A stretch of DNA of 64,000 bases from BOG-1155 sp050012495 (GTDB taxonomy: Bacteria; Desulfobacterota; Syntrophorhabdia; Syntrophorhabdales; WCHB1-27). Positions 26,746 through 36,302 of this stretch are shown here, one piece after another. Numbering within the stretch: position 1 is the first letter of the stretch; every line of letters starts with the position of its first letter. Below the pieces are notes generated by a model that worked only from the letters and a program-made list of their open reading frames with translations, made no database searches and was not told the origin of the DNA. Location of the stretch: contig JBEKHB010000009.1 in the NCBI GenBank assembly GCA_050012495.1, positions 1 through 64,000 on the forward strand. Reading direction: 5' to 3'. The translations under genes and the position numbers were made by a program.

Positions 26746-27690
26746 GTGGAGTACGGCGGGAAGGGGTTTGTCGTTTCGGGGATCGTCGTTGCCGTGCTCA
26801 TCGTGTTCCCGCTGACCCTGGGCACGGAACATACGCTCAATCTGTTTGTCATGCTCTTCATCACGATTATTCTCGCCCACGGTTGGAACATGCTGGGGGG
26901 TTACGGCGGGCAGATCAGCCTGGGGAATGCGGCGTTTTTCGGTGTAGGGCTGCTCAGCTTCCATTTTTTGGCCTGGAACGCGGGCCTTCCCGTCTACATT
27001 GCGTTGCCTGCGGGTGGGGTCTCAGGGGTTGTTCTGGCCAGTTTCATCGGGATTCCGGCGCTTCGGCTCAAGGGAATCTACTTCGCTATCGGCACCCTGG
27101 CCCTGGCGGAAGCGCTCCGGATCACCTATGGCAACTTGTTCCCGGCGACCCTCTATATACCTACCGTCCAGATCACTACCTATACGCTTCTGTCGCGCTA
27201 CTACATGGGCCTGGCAACAGCAGTCTTTATCCAGGGTGCGGCGTACTGCATTATCAAATCCAAAATTGGGCTGGCGATGAAGGCGATCCGGGATGACGAC
27301 GAGGCGGCTGACACGCTGGGGGTCAATTTATTCAAATACAAGTTTCTGGCGCTGGTATTCAATAGTTTTTGTTGCGGCCTTGCAGGCGGAATTTATGCCT
27401 ACTACCAGACGTCGATTTACCTCACCGTACCGTTCAGCCCTCAGTGGACATTCGAGCCGCTCGTAGCCGCCGCTGTCGGGGGGGCGGGAACGCTGCTGGG
27501 TCCCGTGATCGGTTCGGTCTTCCTGATCATACTCACGGAGACCTTTGCATTGTATTTAGGAAAAGGGTACCTCATCATTTTCGGAGCCCTGTTCATATTT
27601 GTGGTGCTTTTCTTTCCGGGAGGGCTGGTCGGGACCTGGCCGAGGGTCGGGATGTTTTTGGGGTTCCGAAGACGCGCAACGAAGGATTGA
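26746..27690 (+). CDS. branched-chain-type ABC transporter permease, LivM type
   Basis: A 314-residue permease starting at GTG 26746, with GAGGGAG upstream. About eight to ten membrane segments. Family blocks are GYGGQISLGNAAFFGVG, RLKGIYFAIGTLALAE and the coupling loop AIRDDDEAADTLGVN. It completes the transporter set. It is followed after 64 bp by an FAD oxidase. Confidence 0.92.
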   Translation: MEYGGKGFVVSGIVVAVLIVFPLTLGTEHTLNLFVMLFITIILAHGWNMLGGYGGQISLGNAAFFGVGLLSFHFLAWNAGLPVYIALPAGGVSGVVLASFIGIPALRLKGIYFAIGTLALAEALRITYGNLFPATLYIPTVQITTYTLLSRYYMGLATAVFIQGAAYCIIKSKIGLAMKAIRDDDEAADTLGVNLFKYKFLALVFNSFCCGLAGGIYAYYQTSIYLTVPFSPQWTFEPLVAAAVGGAGTLLGPVIGSVFLIILTETFALYLGKGYLIIFGALFIFVVLFFPGGLVGTWPRVGMFLGFRRRATKD

Positions 27691-27754
27691 AGCAGCCAAA
27701 TACGAGTATGAGTGACTGAATAGGAAGAAGAATGAGCGACTCGGGAGAGGGAAA

Positions 27755-29218
27755 ATGATTGAAGACGAACTGGTAAAGATCCTTGGTGCTGACGGCGTGG
27801 CCCGGGAGCGGGCGGCACGTGAGGCGTATAGCGCCGATATGAGCTTCGCCCATTCAATAATGCCGGATTGTGTGGCGAGACCGAGAAATGCCGAAGAGAT
27901 CGCAAAGATAGTGAAACTCGCCAACCTGACTTTGACCCCCCTTGTTCCCGTAAGCTCGGGGCCTCCCCACTTCCGAGGCGATACCGTGCCTGGCATGGGA
28001 GGGACGGTCATTGTCGACTTACGCGGGATGAAGAGCATTGTACGGGTGGACCGGCAGAACAAGACTGCCTTATGTGAACCAGGAACCACGTTTGCGGAGC
28101 TGCTGCCCGCCGTGGAGAAGGAGGGACTGAGGCTGAACATGCCTTTACTCCCGCGGAGATCGAAATCGGTGGTGGGGAGCCTGCTCGAAAGGGAGCCGGT
28201 AACCATGCCCGGGTACCACTGGGACATCGCGGACCCATTGGCCTGCGTTGAGGTAGTTTTCGGGACGGGCGATCTCTTCCGGACGGGATCGGCCGCGGGG
28301 CCAGGTACGCTGGAAGACCAGTGGGCGCGGGGACTGGCGCCAAATTACGCCGAGGGGCCGTCTCAGGCGTCCCTTCACAGGGTGATCCAGGGGGCGCAGG
28401 GCACGATGGGTATCGTGACGTGGGCTTCAATGCGATGCGAGCTGCTGCCCGAGCTTGAGGAACCTTTCATGGCCGGCTCGCCCCGCCTCGACACGCTCCT
28501 CGACCTGGTGCACTGGCTCATAAGACTCCGGCTGGTCGATGAGTGCTTTATAGTGAACAATACTAATCTGGCAGTAATCATGGCGGCGACCAGGCCCGAC
28601 GATTTTCATGAGCTGAAGTCGGCCCTGCCCCGGTGGATACTTTTCTTCACTATAGCCGGCTATACGTACATGCCTGAAGAAAGGGTCGACTACCAGACAA
28701 GGGACATGATGGATCTGAGCCGACGGGTGGCCGTGGCGCCGGCAAAAACAATGGCCGGGATCCCTGCCTCGGAGCTACTGAAAAAAGTGCGCCGGCCTTC
28801 CGATGAACCTTATTGGAAGCTGCGCCGCGAAGGAGGCTGCCAGGACATATGCTTCCTGACGCTCTATGATAAGCTCCCGGGGCTGGTTGCAGCCATGGAT
28901 GACCGGGCAGATGCCGGCGGCTGCCCCTCGTCACACCTCGGCGTCTACCTCCAGCCTCTCGTGCAGGGAAGCACCTGCCACTGTGAATTCAACCTGTTTT
29001 ATGACCGTGAAAGCGCCAGGGAATCAGACCGGATTCGCGACTTGGTTGGAATCGCCACAAGAGACCTCATGGCCGGGGGGGCTTTTTTCTCGCGACCCTA
29101 CGGCGAAAACGCAAAGATCATCATGAACGGCGATGCGGCTACGTCGGCCGCGCTGGCGAAGGTTAAGGCCATCTTCGACCCGAATAACATCATGAATCCG
29201 GGAAAACTCTGTTTTTGA
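27755..29218 (+). CDS. FAD-linked oxidase, cassette A subunit 1 (VAO/GlcD-like)
   Basis: A 487-residue flavoprotein of the vanillyl-alcohol-oxidase/GlcD superfamily. The N-terminal PCMH FAD domain (about 38-215) contains the pyrophosphate loop VSSGPPHFRG and HRVIQGAQGTMGIVTW. The C-terminal FAD-oxidase-C part ends GGAFFSRPYGE...FDPNNIMNPGKLCF. It shares these blocks with the gene at 42175-43632. The context with a CCG Fe-S gene suggests a membrane-independent dehydrogenase passing electrons to Fe-S clusters. Substrates of relatives include 4-cresol, vanillyl alcohol and hydroxy acids; the one here is unknown. Confidence 0.85.
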   Translation: MIEDELVKILGADGVARERAAREAYSADMSFAHSIMPDCVARPRNAEEIAKIVKLANLTLTPLVPVSSGPPHFRGDTVPGMGGTVIVDLRGMKSIVRVDRQNKTALCEPGTTFAELLPAVEKEGLRLNMPLLPRRSKSVVGSLLEREPVTMPGYHWDIADPLACVEVVFGTGDLFRTGSAAGPGTLEDQWARGLAPNYAEGPSQASLHRVIQGAQGTMGIVTWASMRCELLPELEEPFMAGSPRLDTLLDLVHWLIRLRLVDECFIVNNTNLAVIMAATRPDDFHELKSALPRWILFFTIAGYTYMPEERVDYQTRDMMDLSRRVAVAPAKTMAGIPASELLKKVRRPSDEPYWKLRREGGCQDICFLTLYDKLPGLVAAMDDRADAGGCPSSHLGVYLQPLVQGSTCHCEFNLFYDRESARESDRIRDLVGIATRDLMAGGAFFSRPYGENAKIIMNGDAATSAALAKVKAIFDPNNIMNPGKLCF

Positions 29219-29263
29219 GAAGAAGCATAGTTCAATGAAGCTTTGCGTAAGGAGGAGATGAAG

Positions 29264-30559
29264 ATGGCACTCGAGGATTACAGGGGCGACATGGAGATGT
29301 GCTGCAGGTGCTCCCTCTGCAAATTTATGCCTGTCGAAAGGATCAAGGGGTATCACCATGTCAATGGGTGTCCCAGCATCGCAAGGTATAACTTCCATGC
29401 TTACTCCGGAGGCGGCAGATTAAACATTGCCGTCGCTATGTTGCAGGAAAGGCTCGATTTTTCGGACAAGCTCCTTGAGGTGGTCTATAACTGCCAGATG
29501 TGTGGCGCTTGTGACGTCTCCTGCAAATATGTCATGGATATGGAAGTGCTCGAGCCCCTTAACGAATTGAGGATCAAGTGCGTTGAGGACGGCCGCACCA
29601 TCCCTGCTCTCGATCACCTGATGAAGAGACTTCGAAAGCAAGGGGCCATGGTGCCCGGGTCCAGAGCCGGGCGGGGTAAATGGGCTCACGGACTGGACGT
29701 AAAGGCGTGGGCCGCCCAAAAGACCGAAGTGCTCTATCATGCGGGGTGCAGGTCATCCTTTGACAAAGAGTTGTGGAGTGTGGCCAGGGCCACAGTGACC
29801 CTGCTGCAAAAAGCAGGGGTTGACGTGGGTATTGCCGGCGAACAGGAGTCGTGCTGCGGGGGTCGGGCTTATCAGATGGGATATAAGGCGGATTTTCTCC
29901 GCCAGGCGCGATGCAACATCGAGGCATTTGAAAAATATGGCGTCAGGACCCTGGTAACCGGTTGTGCTGACTGTTACCATGCCTTCAAGGTACTGTATGA
30001 CAAATTCGGCATGAAGGGCGACCTGGAAGTACTGCACACCGCGGAGTACTTCGACAGGCTGATCACGGAAGGCAGGCTCAAATTGGTCCATGAGGTTGCA
30101 GCGAAGGTTACCTACCATGACCCGTGTCGCCTTGGCAGGCTGGGAGAACCGTACATTTGCAGGGAAGGGAGCGAGGTCCCGGGACAGGTGCGCATATTTG
30201 ACCCCCCGAGAGATTACAGACGGGGCACGCACGGAGTTTATGACCCGCCACGCGCGGTGCTCAAAAGTATCCCCGGCCTGGAGTTACTAGAGATGGATCG
30301 GATAAAGGAATACGCGTGGTGTTGCGGGGCGGGTGGCGGCGTCAAAGAGGCGAACGACGAATTTGCTCAATGGACTGCCCGACAGCGCATCGGTGAGGCT
30401 GAGTCGACCGGGGCTCAGGCTATTGTCACCGCATGCCCCGGATGCGAGCAAAACTTCAGGGATGCTCTTAAGGGCAGTGGGAGCGGACTGAGGGTTTATG
30501 ACCTTGTTGAGGTGTTGGAGAAGGCAACCCAGGAGGGAGGTTGTTCATCATGTCTCTAG
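29264..30559 (+). CDS. CCG-domain Fe-S electron-transfer protein, cassette A
   Basis: A 431-residue protein similar to GlcF/HdrD. I start at ATG 29264, six bases after GGAGGAG; ATG 29258 is possible. Two Cys clusters near the N-terminus (CCRCSLC with a later CPS, and CQMCGACDVSCKY) should bind Fe-S centres. Two CCG-type domains follow (CCGGRAYQMG, HDPCRLGR, CCGAGGGVKE, TACPGCEQNF), the fold that binds the heterodisulfide-reductase-type cluster. It most likely accepts electrons from the two flanking FAD subunits. It overlaps the next gene by 10 bp. Confidence 0.87.
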   Translation: MALEDYRGDMEMCCRCSLCKFMPVERIKGYHHVNGCPSIARYNFHAYSGGGRLNIAVAMLQERLDFSDKLLEVVYNCQMCGACDVSCKYVMDMEVLEPLNELRIKCVEDGRTIPALDHLMKRLRKQGAMVPGSRAGRGKWAHGLDVKAWAAQKTEVLYHAGCRSSFDKELWSVARATVTLLQKAGVDVGIAGEQESCCGGRAYQMGYKADFLRQARCNIEAFEKYGVRTLVTGCADCYHAFKVLYDKFGMKGDLEVLHTAEYFDRLITEGRLKLVHEVAAKVTYHDPCRLGRLGEPYICREGSEVPGQVRIFDPPRDYRRGTHGVYDPPRAVLKSIPGLELLEMDRIKEYAWCCGAGGGVKEANDEFAQWTARQRIGEAESTGAQAIVTACPGCEQNFRDALKGSGSGLRVYDLVEVLEKATQEGGCSSCL

Positions 30560-32139
30560 AAAAGGAAGTCTATCGGGCATTTGAGGACGTGGTGGGTCCG
30601 GAGAACATCTCCGAAGATCCGGCAATATTGGATGCCTATGCGTGGGTAGGCAAGTCGGCAGGGGCAAAAAGGCCCGTAATGCCGGGCGATGAAAAGAAGG
30701 ACGTAGCCACGTTTGTCTTTGCACCCAGATTCCAGGCCGTCATCCTTCCGAAAGACACGTTAGAGGTCCAGGCCATAGTGAAGACCTGCAACAGGCGCGG
30801 GGTGAAGGTGAGGGCCTTCAGCACCGGCTGGGTCGGCGGCAACGTTCCAGGCAGTTCACATGTGGTCCTTCTCGACCTGAGAAGGATGAACCGCATCCTC
30901 GAAATCAATGAAAAGAACATGTATGCCGTGGTTGAACCTTATGTAATAGCCGCGCAGCTCCAGGCAGAGCTGATGAAGAAAGGCTTGAATTGCAACGTCA
31001 ACGGCGGCGGCGCTCATACGTCGGCGCTTCCCCTGGCTGCCTTCTGGGGTACCGGCCATATGGGGCAATCGACGAGCAACGGAGAGCGAAACTTGCTCGC
31101 CGTGGAATGGGTGACGCCCGAAGGCGAGATAGTGAGGCTCGGCTCCTCGGGATCGTCAAACGAGTGGTTCTGCGGCGATGGCCCGGGACCGTCTCTGCGG
31201 GGCATCATCAGGGGTGCTACTACTCCTTTGGGTGGGATGGGCGTTTACACAAAGGCGGCAACGAAGGTCTATCACTGGCCCGGTCCGCCGGTCTTTCCGG
31301 TTGAGGGCGTCTCCCCGCACTATGGGCCGGGGGCTATGCCGCCATGCTTTATGATCCGCTACTTCTCATTCCCCTCATTTGAGAAGCTGGACGAGGCACA
31401 GTGCAAGATCGGTGAAAGCCGGATCGCCTTCGAGTTGATGGGTTTTCCCATGTCAATGATAGCGGCCAATATGGCCACGAGCAATGAGGAGGAAATCAGC
31501 ACTTTCGAGAGACTGCGCACTCAGGTACAGGGGCCGGGGTTCATCGTGATAATAGCAGGAAACTCGCAGGGGGACTTTGAGTACAAGAAACGCGTGCTGG
31601 AGCGGATCACCCGTGAAACGGACGGCAAGTCGCTGGAGATAATGGAGGACCCTAAAATAGGAGGGGCGCAACTGTGGCGATTCATACGGATTTCGGCGTC
31701 TGTCCGCGAGACCATGCGGGCCGCGGGAGGCCATTTTGGGATTTTTCCGGGGCACAGCCAGTTTCTCTCAATCACTCGGTTCACCCGAAAAGTGGCGGAG
31801 ATGAAGGGAGAGCTGCAGCGAAAGGGCTTATTGGTCGATGACGGTGCCGATGCTTTTCCCTGGACCGAGGAGCACGGGTATATTGCTCATGCCGAGGTAC
31901 TTTTTCGTTTTGCTCCCAGCCACGAATCGATCGTGGGCATTCAAGGCCTTCGAAAAGATTCCGTCGAGCTCGCCCTGCACGAGCCCGTCGGGGTACCCTT
32001 CTTTGCAACGGGCGACCAGCTGCACGACGTGTTCGGGCCGGTCTCGTCGAATTACCATCTGTGGCTGCGCAAGATCAAGAAGGCCTTTGATCCCTCCGGG
32101 ACGGCCGATTCAGCAGGCTACATAACCGCGAGAGACTAG
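30550..32139 (+). CDS. FAD-linked oxidase, cassette A subunit 2
   Basis: A 529-residue VAO-type flavoprotein starting at ATG 30550 (GGAGGGAGG upstream, inside the end of the Fe-S gene). The FAD domain holds FSTGWVGGNVPGSSHVVLL, NCNVNGGGAHTS and DGPGPSLRGIIRG. The C-terminus carries GHSQFL, PVGVPFFATGDQLHDVF and FDPSGTADSAGY. It is homologous to 39165-40775, not to subunit 1 alone. It may be a second catalytic or a structural FAD subunit, comparable to GlcE beside GlcD, though GlcE is shorter. It ends the metabolic part of the operon. Confidence 0.83.
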   Translation: MSLEKEVYRAFEDVVGPENISEDPAILDAYAWVGKSAGAKRPVMPGDEKKDVATFVFAPRFQAVILPKDTLEVQAIVKTCNRRGVKVRAFSTGWVGGNVPGSSHVVLLDLRRMNRILEINEKNMYAVVEPYVIAAQLQAELMKKGLNCNVNGGGAHTSALPLAAFWGTGHMGQSTSNGERNLLAVEWVTPEGEIVRLGSSGSSNEWFCGDGPGPSLRGIIRGATTPLGGMGVYTKAATKVYHWPGPPVFPVEGVSPHYGPGAMPPCFMIRYFSFPSFEKLDEAQCKIGESRIAFELMGFPMSMIAANMATSNEEEISTFERLRTQVQGPGFIVIIAGNSQGDFEYKKRVLERITRETDGKSLEIMEDPKIGGAQLWRFIRISASVRETMRAAGGHFGIFPGHSQFLSITRFTRKVAEMKGELQRKGLLVDDGADAFPWTEEHGYIAHAEVLFRFAPSHESIVGIQGLRKDSVELALHEPVGVPFFATGDQLHDVFGPVSSNYHLWLRKIKKAFDPSGTADSAGYITARD

Positions 32140-32217
32140 GAGGAATGCTCTCCGGCTGCAGCGCGGGCGCACCGGTCATTGAAATTGCGGGAGAGGGAGG
32201 TTGATAGACATCATCGT

Positions 32218-33018
32218 ATGGATACAAAAGGTAAATCATCTGAAGAGGCGTTGTCGGGCCGGCGTCCGGGCCATGCCGTGACGCACAGGAAGAAAGAGCT
32301 CACGAGCACAAAAGTATATCGGGAGCTAAGAATCATGATCGGCGCTAATCGCTTCAAGCCCGGACTGCGACTCAATGTGGAGGAGTTGAGAAAAGAGTTA
32401 GGCTTCAGCCGGACCTCGGTTTGGGAAGCCATCAGGAGGCTTGAGCAGGACGGGATCGTTTGGAACATTCCCCATAGGGGGGTTTTCATGGCTGAGAATC
32501 CCCTTGAGAGAGTGCGGGACCTGATCGGGGTACGCGGGGCATTGGACCGGCTGGCCGGCCAACTGGCAGTGGGACGAACGAGCAGCCGCATCATTGATCA
32601 GCTTTCCCGATGTCTGCCTGATCAGTTGCGGGCTATCGAGAGGGCCGATGTCGGCGGCTATGTCGCGGCGGATGTCCGGTTTCATGTCCTCATTTGCGAA
32701 GCCAGCGGAAACGCCTATCTCAGGGATCTTTACGAATCGATAACCATGCATGTGTTTCCCAGCCCCTTTGACTACCTGCCGTGCCTCTCCCCCGCTTATC
32801 TGGCCCATCAGGAAGTCGTTGCGGGTTTGTCGGATAGAGATCCTGACCGTGTTGATAACGCTATGGTTCGCCACACTGAGATCGCCATGAGTCACCTCAA
32901 GGAACAGATGCGGGCCCAGGTCGAACGTGGAGAAATGGTGCGGAACATAAGAGAGAATTCTTCTTTGCCCGGACCGCGAAAAAAGTGCCGAAAATTGGAA
33001 GAGAGTTCTGACCGGTGA
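32218..33018 (+). CDS. GntR-family (FCD-type) regulator
   Basis: A 266-residue regulator. I choose ATG 32218; a TTG at 32179 would add 13 residues. The N-terminal winged helix (about 28-92) has VEELRKELGFSRTSVWEAIRRLEQDG and HRGVFMA. The all-helical FCD ligand domain (about 97-225) has metal-type residues (D..FH...CEASGN, later H). Such regulators respond to organic acids. It sits 78 bp after the second FAD oxidase and probably controls the transporter/oxidase unit that precedes it. Confidence 0.87.
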   Translation: MDTKGKSSEEALSGRRPGHAVTHRKKELTSTKVYRELRIMIGANRFKPGLRLNVEELRKELGFSRTSVWEAIRRLEQDGIVWNIPHRGVFMAENPLERVRDLIGVRGALDRLAGQLAVGRTSSRIIDQLSRCLPDQLRAIERADVGGYVAADVRFHVLICEASGNAYLRDLYESITMHVFPSPFDYLPCLSPAYLAHQEVVAGLSDRDPDRVDNAMVRHTEIAMSHLKEQMRAQVERGEMVRNIRENSSLPGPRKKCRKLEESSDR

Positions 33019-33145
33019 CACTCGCCGGTAACAGCTTACTGGATCGCCGCTGAAATTAGATTTTCTCACATCGAATGCGACGGGGAGGTTCCTTTTCTCA
33101 GGCCTGATTGGAGGAACGGATGGACATCCGTGTTAATTAAGACTT

Positions 33146-34066
33146 CTACGCCTTGCTGCGATTTGTCGCATAAATACCCGCGGCCACGAGGACCAGGCCG
33201 GTGATGAGCCCGGTTGTCATCTGCTCATGGAGAAAAAGCCCGCTCGCTGCCGTGCCGAAGATGGGGGTGAGCAAGGTGAAGACGGCAAGCTGCGATATGG
33301 GATAGGAGTGTATCATCTTGAACCAGACAAGGTAGGAGGCAAAGGCGACGATGATCGACGAATAAAGGACGCCGCCGATAACGAAGGGGGTGATCTTGAT
33401 TACCCACCGGGGCTCCAGGATGACGGCGAACACGAAGATAATCGGTATCGAGAAGACAAGCTGGTAGAGGAAGGTATTGATGGGGTGCACCCTTTCAGCA
33501 AGGTATTTTTTTATATAGACGGTCGTGGCGCCCCAGAAGACCGCCCCGCCGATGGCGAAGATATCGCCGAGCAACATGACCGGGGTCCAGGTCCTCGGCT
33601 TGCCCTGCAGGACCATATAGGCGCCGAGAAAGGCGAGAATCATGCCGATGATCCGCATCGTCCCCAACTTTTCTTTCACCACTGCCCAGGCCCCCAGGGC
33701 GACCACAAAGGTGGATAGGTTTAACAGTATGGCGGTCCGTGCGGCATCCGTATAGACAAGGCCGACGTAGATGCAGATGAATTCCGCACCGAAAAGCAGG
33801 CCGACCACAAAGCCGTGAAAGAGCCGGATATCCCGGTGGAAAAGGCGCTGCTTTACCGAGAGACAGTAGAGAATGCCAAGGATGGAGGCGATTACGGACC
33901 TCAAAAGAGAGTTGAAGACGGGCGAGAGGCCAAGGTTGGTGACCTTTACGACCGGATAATTGACGCCCCACAGCATGGTGAGACCCACGAGCATCAGCAC
34001 CCCGACAAGATCGATATGGTCCTTCCTTCCCGTCAAAGCCTGCGATGCCCCGCTGTCTCCCTGCAT
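33146..34066 (-). CDS. DMT-superfamily (EamA) transporter
   Basis: A 306-residue membrane protein with ten predicted helices in two EamA repeats (about 22-155 and 165-300); the second contains GDIFAIGGAVFWGATTVYIKK and LTPIFGTAASGLFLHEQ. It is a drug/metabolite exporter of unknown substrate. It is transcribed away from the response regulator at 34217, with a 20-bp palindrome in the gap. Confidence 0.87.
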   Translation of the reverse strand: MQGDSGASQALTGRKDHIDLVGVLMLVGLTMLWGVNYPVVKVTNLGLSPVFNSLLRSVIASILGILYCLSVKQRLFHRDIRLFHGFVVGLLFGAEFICIYVGLVYTDAARTAILLNLSTFVVALGAWAVVKEKLGTMRIIGMILAFLGAYMVLQGKPRTWTPVMLLGDIFAIGGAVFWGATTVYIKKYLAERVHPINTFLYQLVFSIPIIFVFAVILEPRWVIKITPFVIGGVLYSSIIVAFASYLVWFKMIHSYPISQLAVFTLLTPIFGTAASGLFLHEQMTTGLITGLVLVAAGIYATNRSKA

Positions 34067-34141
34067 GAGCCCCCCGGTCTTTTGGCCGCGTTCTTATCTG
34101 AGAATAGCACGAGCGGTTATTGCAAGACAAGGCCACGGGGC

Positions 34142-34161
34142 ATAGGTCCTATAGGACCTAT
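34142..34161. promoter_or_regulatory. perfect 20-bp palindrome in a divergent promoter region
   Basis: ATAGGTCCTA followed directly by its reverse complement, with no spacer. It lies between the divergent DMT carrier and the response regulator, 56 bp upstream of the latter. It could be an operator for the encoded regulator or a small mobile or recombination repeat. Confidence 0.5.
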
Positions 34162-34202
34162 CAAGAAAGGTTCGCCATATTTTTAAATGCGCGATTTTGT
34201 AC

Positions 34203-34208
34203 TATACT
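34203..34208 (+). promoter_or_regulatory. possible -10 box of the response-regulator operon
   Basis: TATACT lies 8 nt before the ATG at 34217. The -35 region is weak. No Shine-Dalgarno precedes the ATG, consistent with a leaderless start. Confidence 0.35.
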
Positions 34209-34216
34209 ATATCTTC

Positions 34217-34900
34217 ATGGATGTGCTGGTCATAGAAGACGAAGCAAAAGTGGTCGATTTCATCAGCAAGGGCCTCGACGAGGAGGGTTATACAGTCACG
34301 GCGGGTTATAACGGCAAGCAGGGACTCGACCTTCTGAAGACCCACAAGTATGATATCGTGCTCCTCGACCTGATGATACCCGAGATCGACGGTCTCAAGG
34401 TACTGAGGAACATGAGGGCGTGGGGCATCAACACGCCGGTCCTGATCATTACGGCAAAAAGCTCCAAAGAGGACGTGGTGCGCGGCCTTGACACGGGCAG
34501 TGACGATTACCTTACCAAGCCCTTCTCCTTCGAGGAGCTTCTTGCGAGGATTCGCGCCCTGCTGCGCCGCAGCGCGGCGAGAGAGGGCCACACGCTGAAG
34601 TACTCCGAGCTTACGCTTAACCCGTACAGCCGCATACTCTCAAGGGGCTTGAAAGAGGCAGAGCTTACAGAAAAGGAGTTCCTTCTCCTGGAGCTCATGA
34701 TCAGGAACAGCGAGAGACCCCTTACCCGCAGGGAGATGGCCGAATATGTCTGGCAAAACTTTGCCGATTCAACCAACATCGTCGACGTCTACATAAACTT
34801 CCTGAGAAAGAAAATAGAATCCATCACGCCAAAAAAGTATATCCAGACGGTCAGGGGGATCGGCTACATCTTGAAGGAAGAGGATGAGAAGGCTGTCTAA
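34217..34900 (+). CDS. OmpR-family response regulator
   Basis: A 227-residue DNA-binding regulator. I use ATG 34217 because the receiver begins directly with DVLVIEDEAK. The receiver (1-115) has the phospho-acceptor Asp in VLLDLMIPEIDG (about residue 51) and the Lys in LTKPFSFEE. The C-terminal winged helix (about 128-224) has LTEKEFLLLELMI and IVDVYINFLRKKI. It overlaps its kinase gene by 17 bp. The organisation regulator-kinase-HtrA suggests an envelope or metal stress circuit. Confidence 0.93.
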   Translation: MDVLVIEDEAKVVDFISKGLDEEGYTVTAGYNGKQGLDLLKTHKYDIVLLDLMIPEIDGLKVLRNMRAWGINTPVLIITAKSSKEDVVRGLDTGSDDYLTKPFSFEELLARIRALLRRSAAREGHTLKYSELTLNPYSRILSRGLKEAELTEKEFLLLELMIRNSERPLTRREMAEYVWQNFADSTNIVDVYINFLRKKIESITPKKYIQTVRGIGYILKEEDEKAV

Positions 34901-36302
34901 CCTGCCCATACGGTGGAGACTCACCATGCTCTATGGCGGGATCGTCACCCTGATCCTTCTCGTCTTTTCCGGCGGGGTCTACATCTATTTCGAAAACAGC
35001 CTTCAGAAAAGCATCGACACCAAGATCAGGTCGATGGGGGAGGTCATTTCCTCTTCGATGACCGACATCCACGACCCAACCCTGTTCGGCAATTTCGAGC
35101 GATACCTGGAAAACGTGCTGGGGAGGAAGCCCAAGGGAAAACTGGTCCAGATCATGGACAGCTCCGGCAGGATTGGGGCAAAGAGCAGCGACATCGAGGC
35201 CGAGAACTTCAAGGCAAGCTTCGGCACCCTGGAGCGGGCCTTTGCCGGGGAGGTAGTCTACGAGACCGTGGAAACCGCGCGACCAAGACTCCGCCTGGTC
35301 ACGATCCCCATCATGGACAACAAGAAGGTGACGAGCATTGTGCAGGTGGGGACTTCGCTTGAGGACTTCGATGACAGCATGAGAAGGCTCCTCATCATCC
35401 TTATCATCGGCATCATCACTTCCGTCAGCCTTACCATAGGCGTCGGCTATCTCATGGCCAAGAAGGCGCTGAAACCCGTGGACAAGATCAGGAGGGCGGC
35501 AGTAAAGATATCCTCCCGCAACCTTGAGGAGTATATCGATATCGGGGCGAGGAGGGACGAGCTGGGAAAGCTGGCCGAGACGTTCAACGCAATGATATCG
35601 AGGCTCCGCGACGCGTTCCAGAGGATCAACCAGTTCAGCATCGACGTCTCCCACGAGCTGAAGACGCCTTTGACCATCCTCAAGGGGGGCACCGAGGTGG
35701 CGCTCAGGAAGGAGAGGGATCCCGAGGAATACAGGGCGCTTTTGGCGAGTCACCTGGAAGAGATCGACAGGATGTCGCGGATCATCGACGACCTCCTCCT
35801 CCTGTCAAAGGCGGATACGGGGAAGATGCAGCTCAACGTGAGCGAGATCGACCTGAAGGACCTGATACTTCAGGTCTACGTCGGCATGAAGATTTCTGCC
35901 GAAAAGAAAGACGTGGCCCTCGTCGTCGACGACCTTCAGGATACCAGGCTCAAGGGAGATGAGCTGAAGCTGCGCAGGATGCTGTGGAACATAGTTGAAA
36001 ACGGGATAAAGTACACAAACAGCGGCGGAAGAGTGGAGATTTCTTCGGCCTCAGACGACGGATACGTGAGAATAAACGTGAGAGATACCGGCGTAGGGAT
36101 CGGGGAGGAAGATATAAAGTACGTATTCGACAGATTCTATCGGGCAGACAGGGCAAGAAAGCGGGAGAGCGGGACCGGCCTCGGTCTATCCATCAGCAAG
36201 TGGATTGCGGAGGCCCACAGGGGGGCCATAGAGGTAGAGAGCCATCCCCCTTCAGGAAGCCTCTTTTCCATAAAATTGCCTGTAAGCGGAGGGAATGCAT
36301 GA
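34884..36302 (+). CDS. membrane sensor histidine kinase
   Basis: A 472-residue kinase: TM1 (about 14-36), periplasmic sensor (about 37-168), TM2 (about 170-192), HAMP (to about 245), HisKA with SHELKTPLT (His257) and HATPase with N-box NIVENGIKYT, G1 DTGVGIG and G2 GTGLGLS. It is the partner of the OmpR-type regulator that overlaps it. It overlaps htrA by 4 bp. Confidence 0.93.
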   Translation: MRRLSNLPIRWRLTMLYGGIVTLILLVFSGGVYIYFENSLQKSIDTKIRSMGEVISSSMTDIHDPTLFGNFERYLENVLGRKPKGKLVQIMDSSGRIGAKSSDIEAENFKASFGTLERAFAGEVVYETVETARPRLRLVTIPIMDNKKVTSIVQVGTSLEDFDDSMRRLLIILIIGIITSVSLTIGVGYLMAKKALKPVDKIRRAAVKISSRNLEEYIDIGARRDELGKLAETFNAMISRLRDAFQRINQFSIDVSHELKTPLTILKGGTEVALRKERDPEEYRALLASHLEEIDRMSRIIDDLLLLSKADTGKMQLNVSEIDLKDLILQVYVGMKISAEKKDVALVVDDLQDTRLKGDELKLRRMLWNIVENGIKYTNSGGRVEISSASDDGYVRINVRDTGVGIGEEDIKYVFDRFYRADRARKRESGTGLGLSISKWIAEAHRGAIEVESHPPSGSLFSIKLPVSGGNA

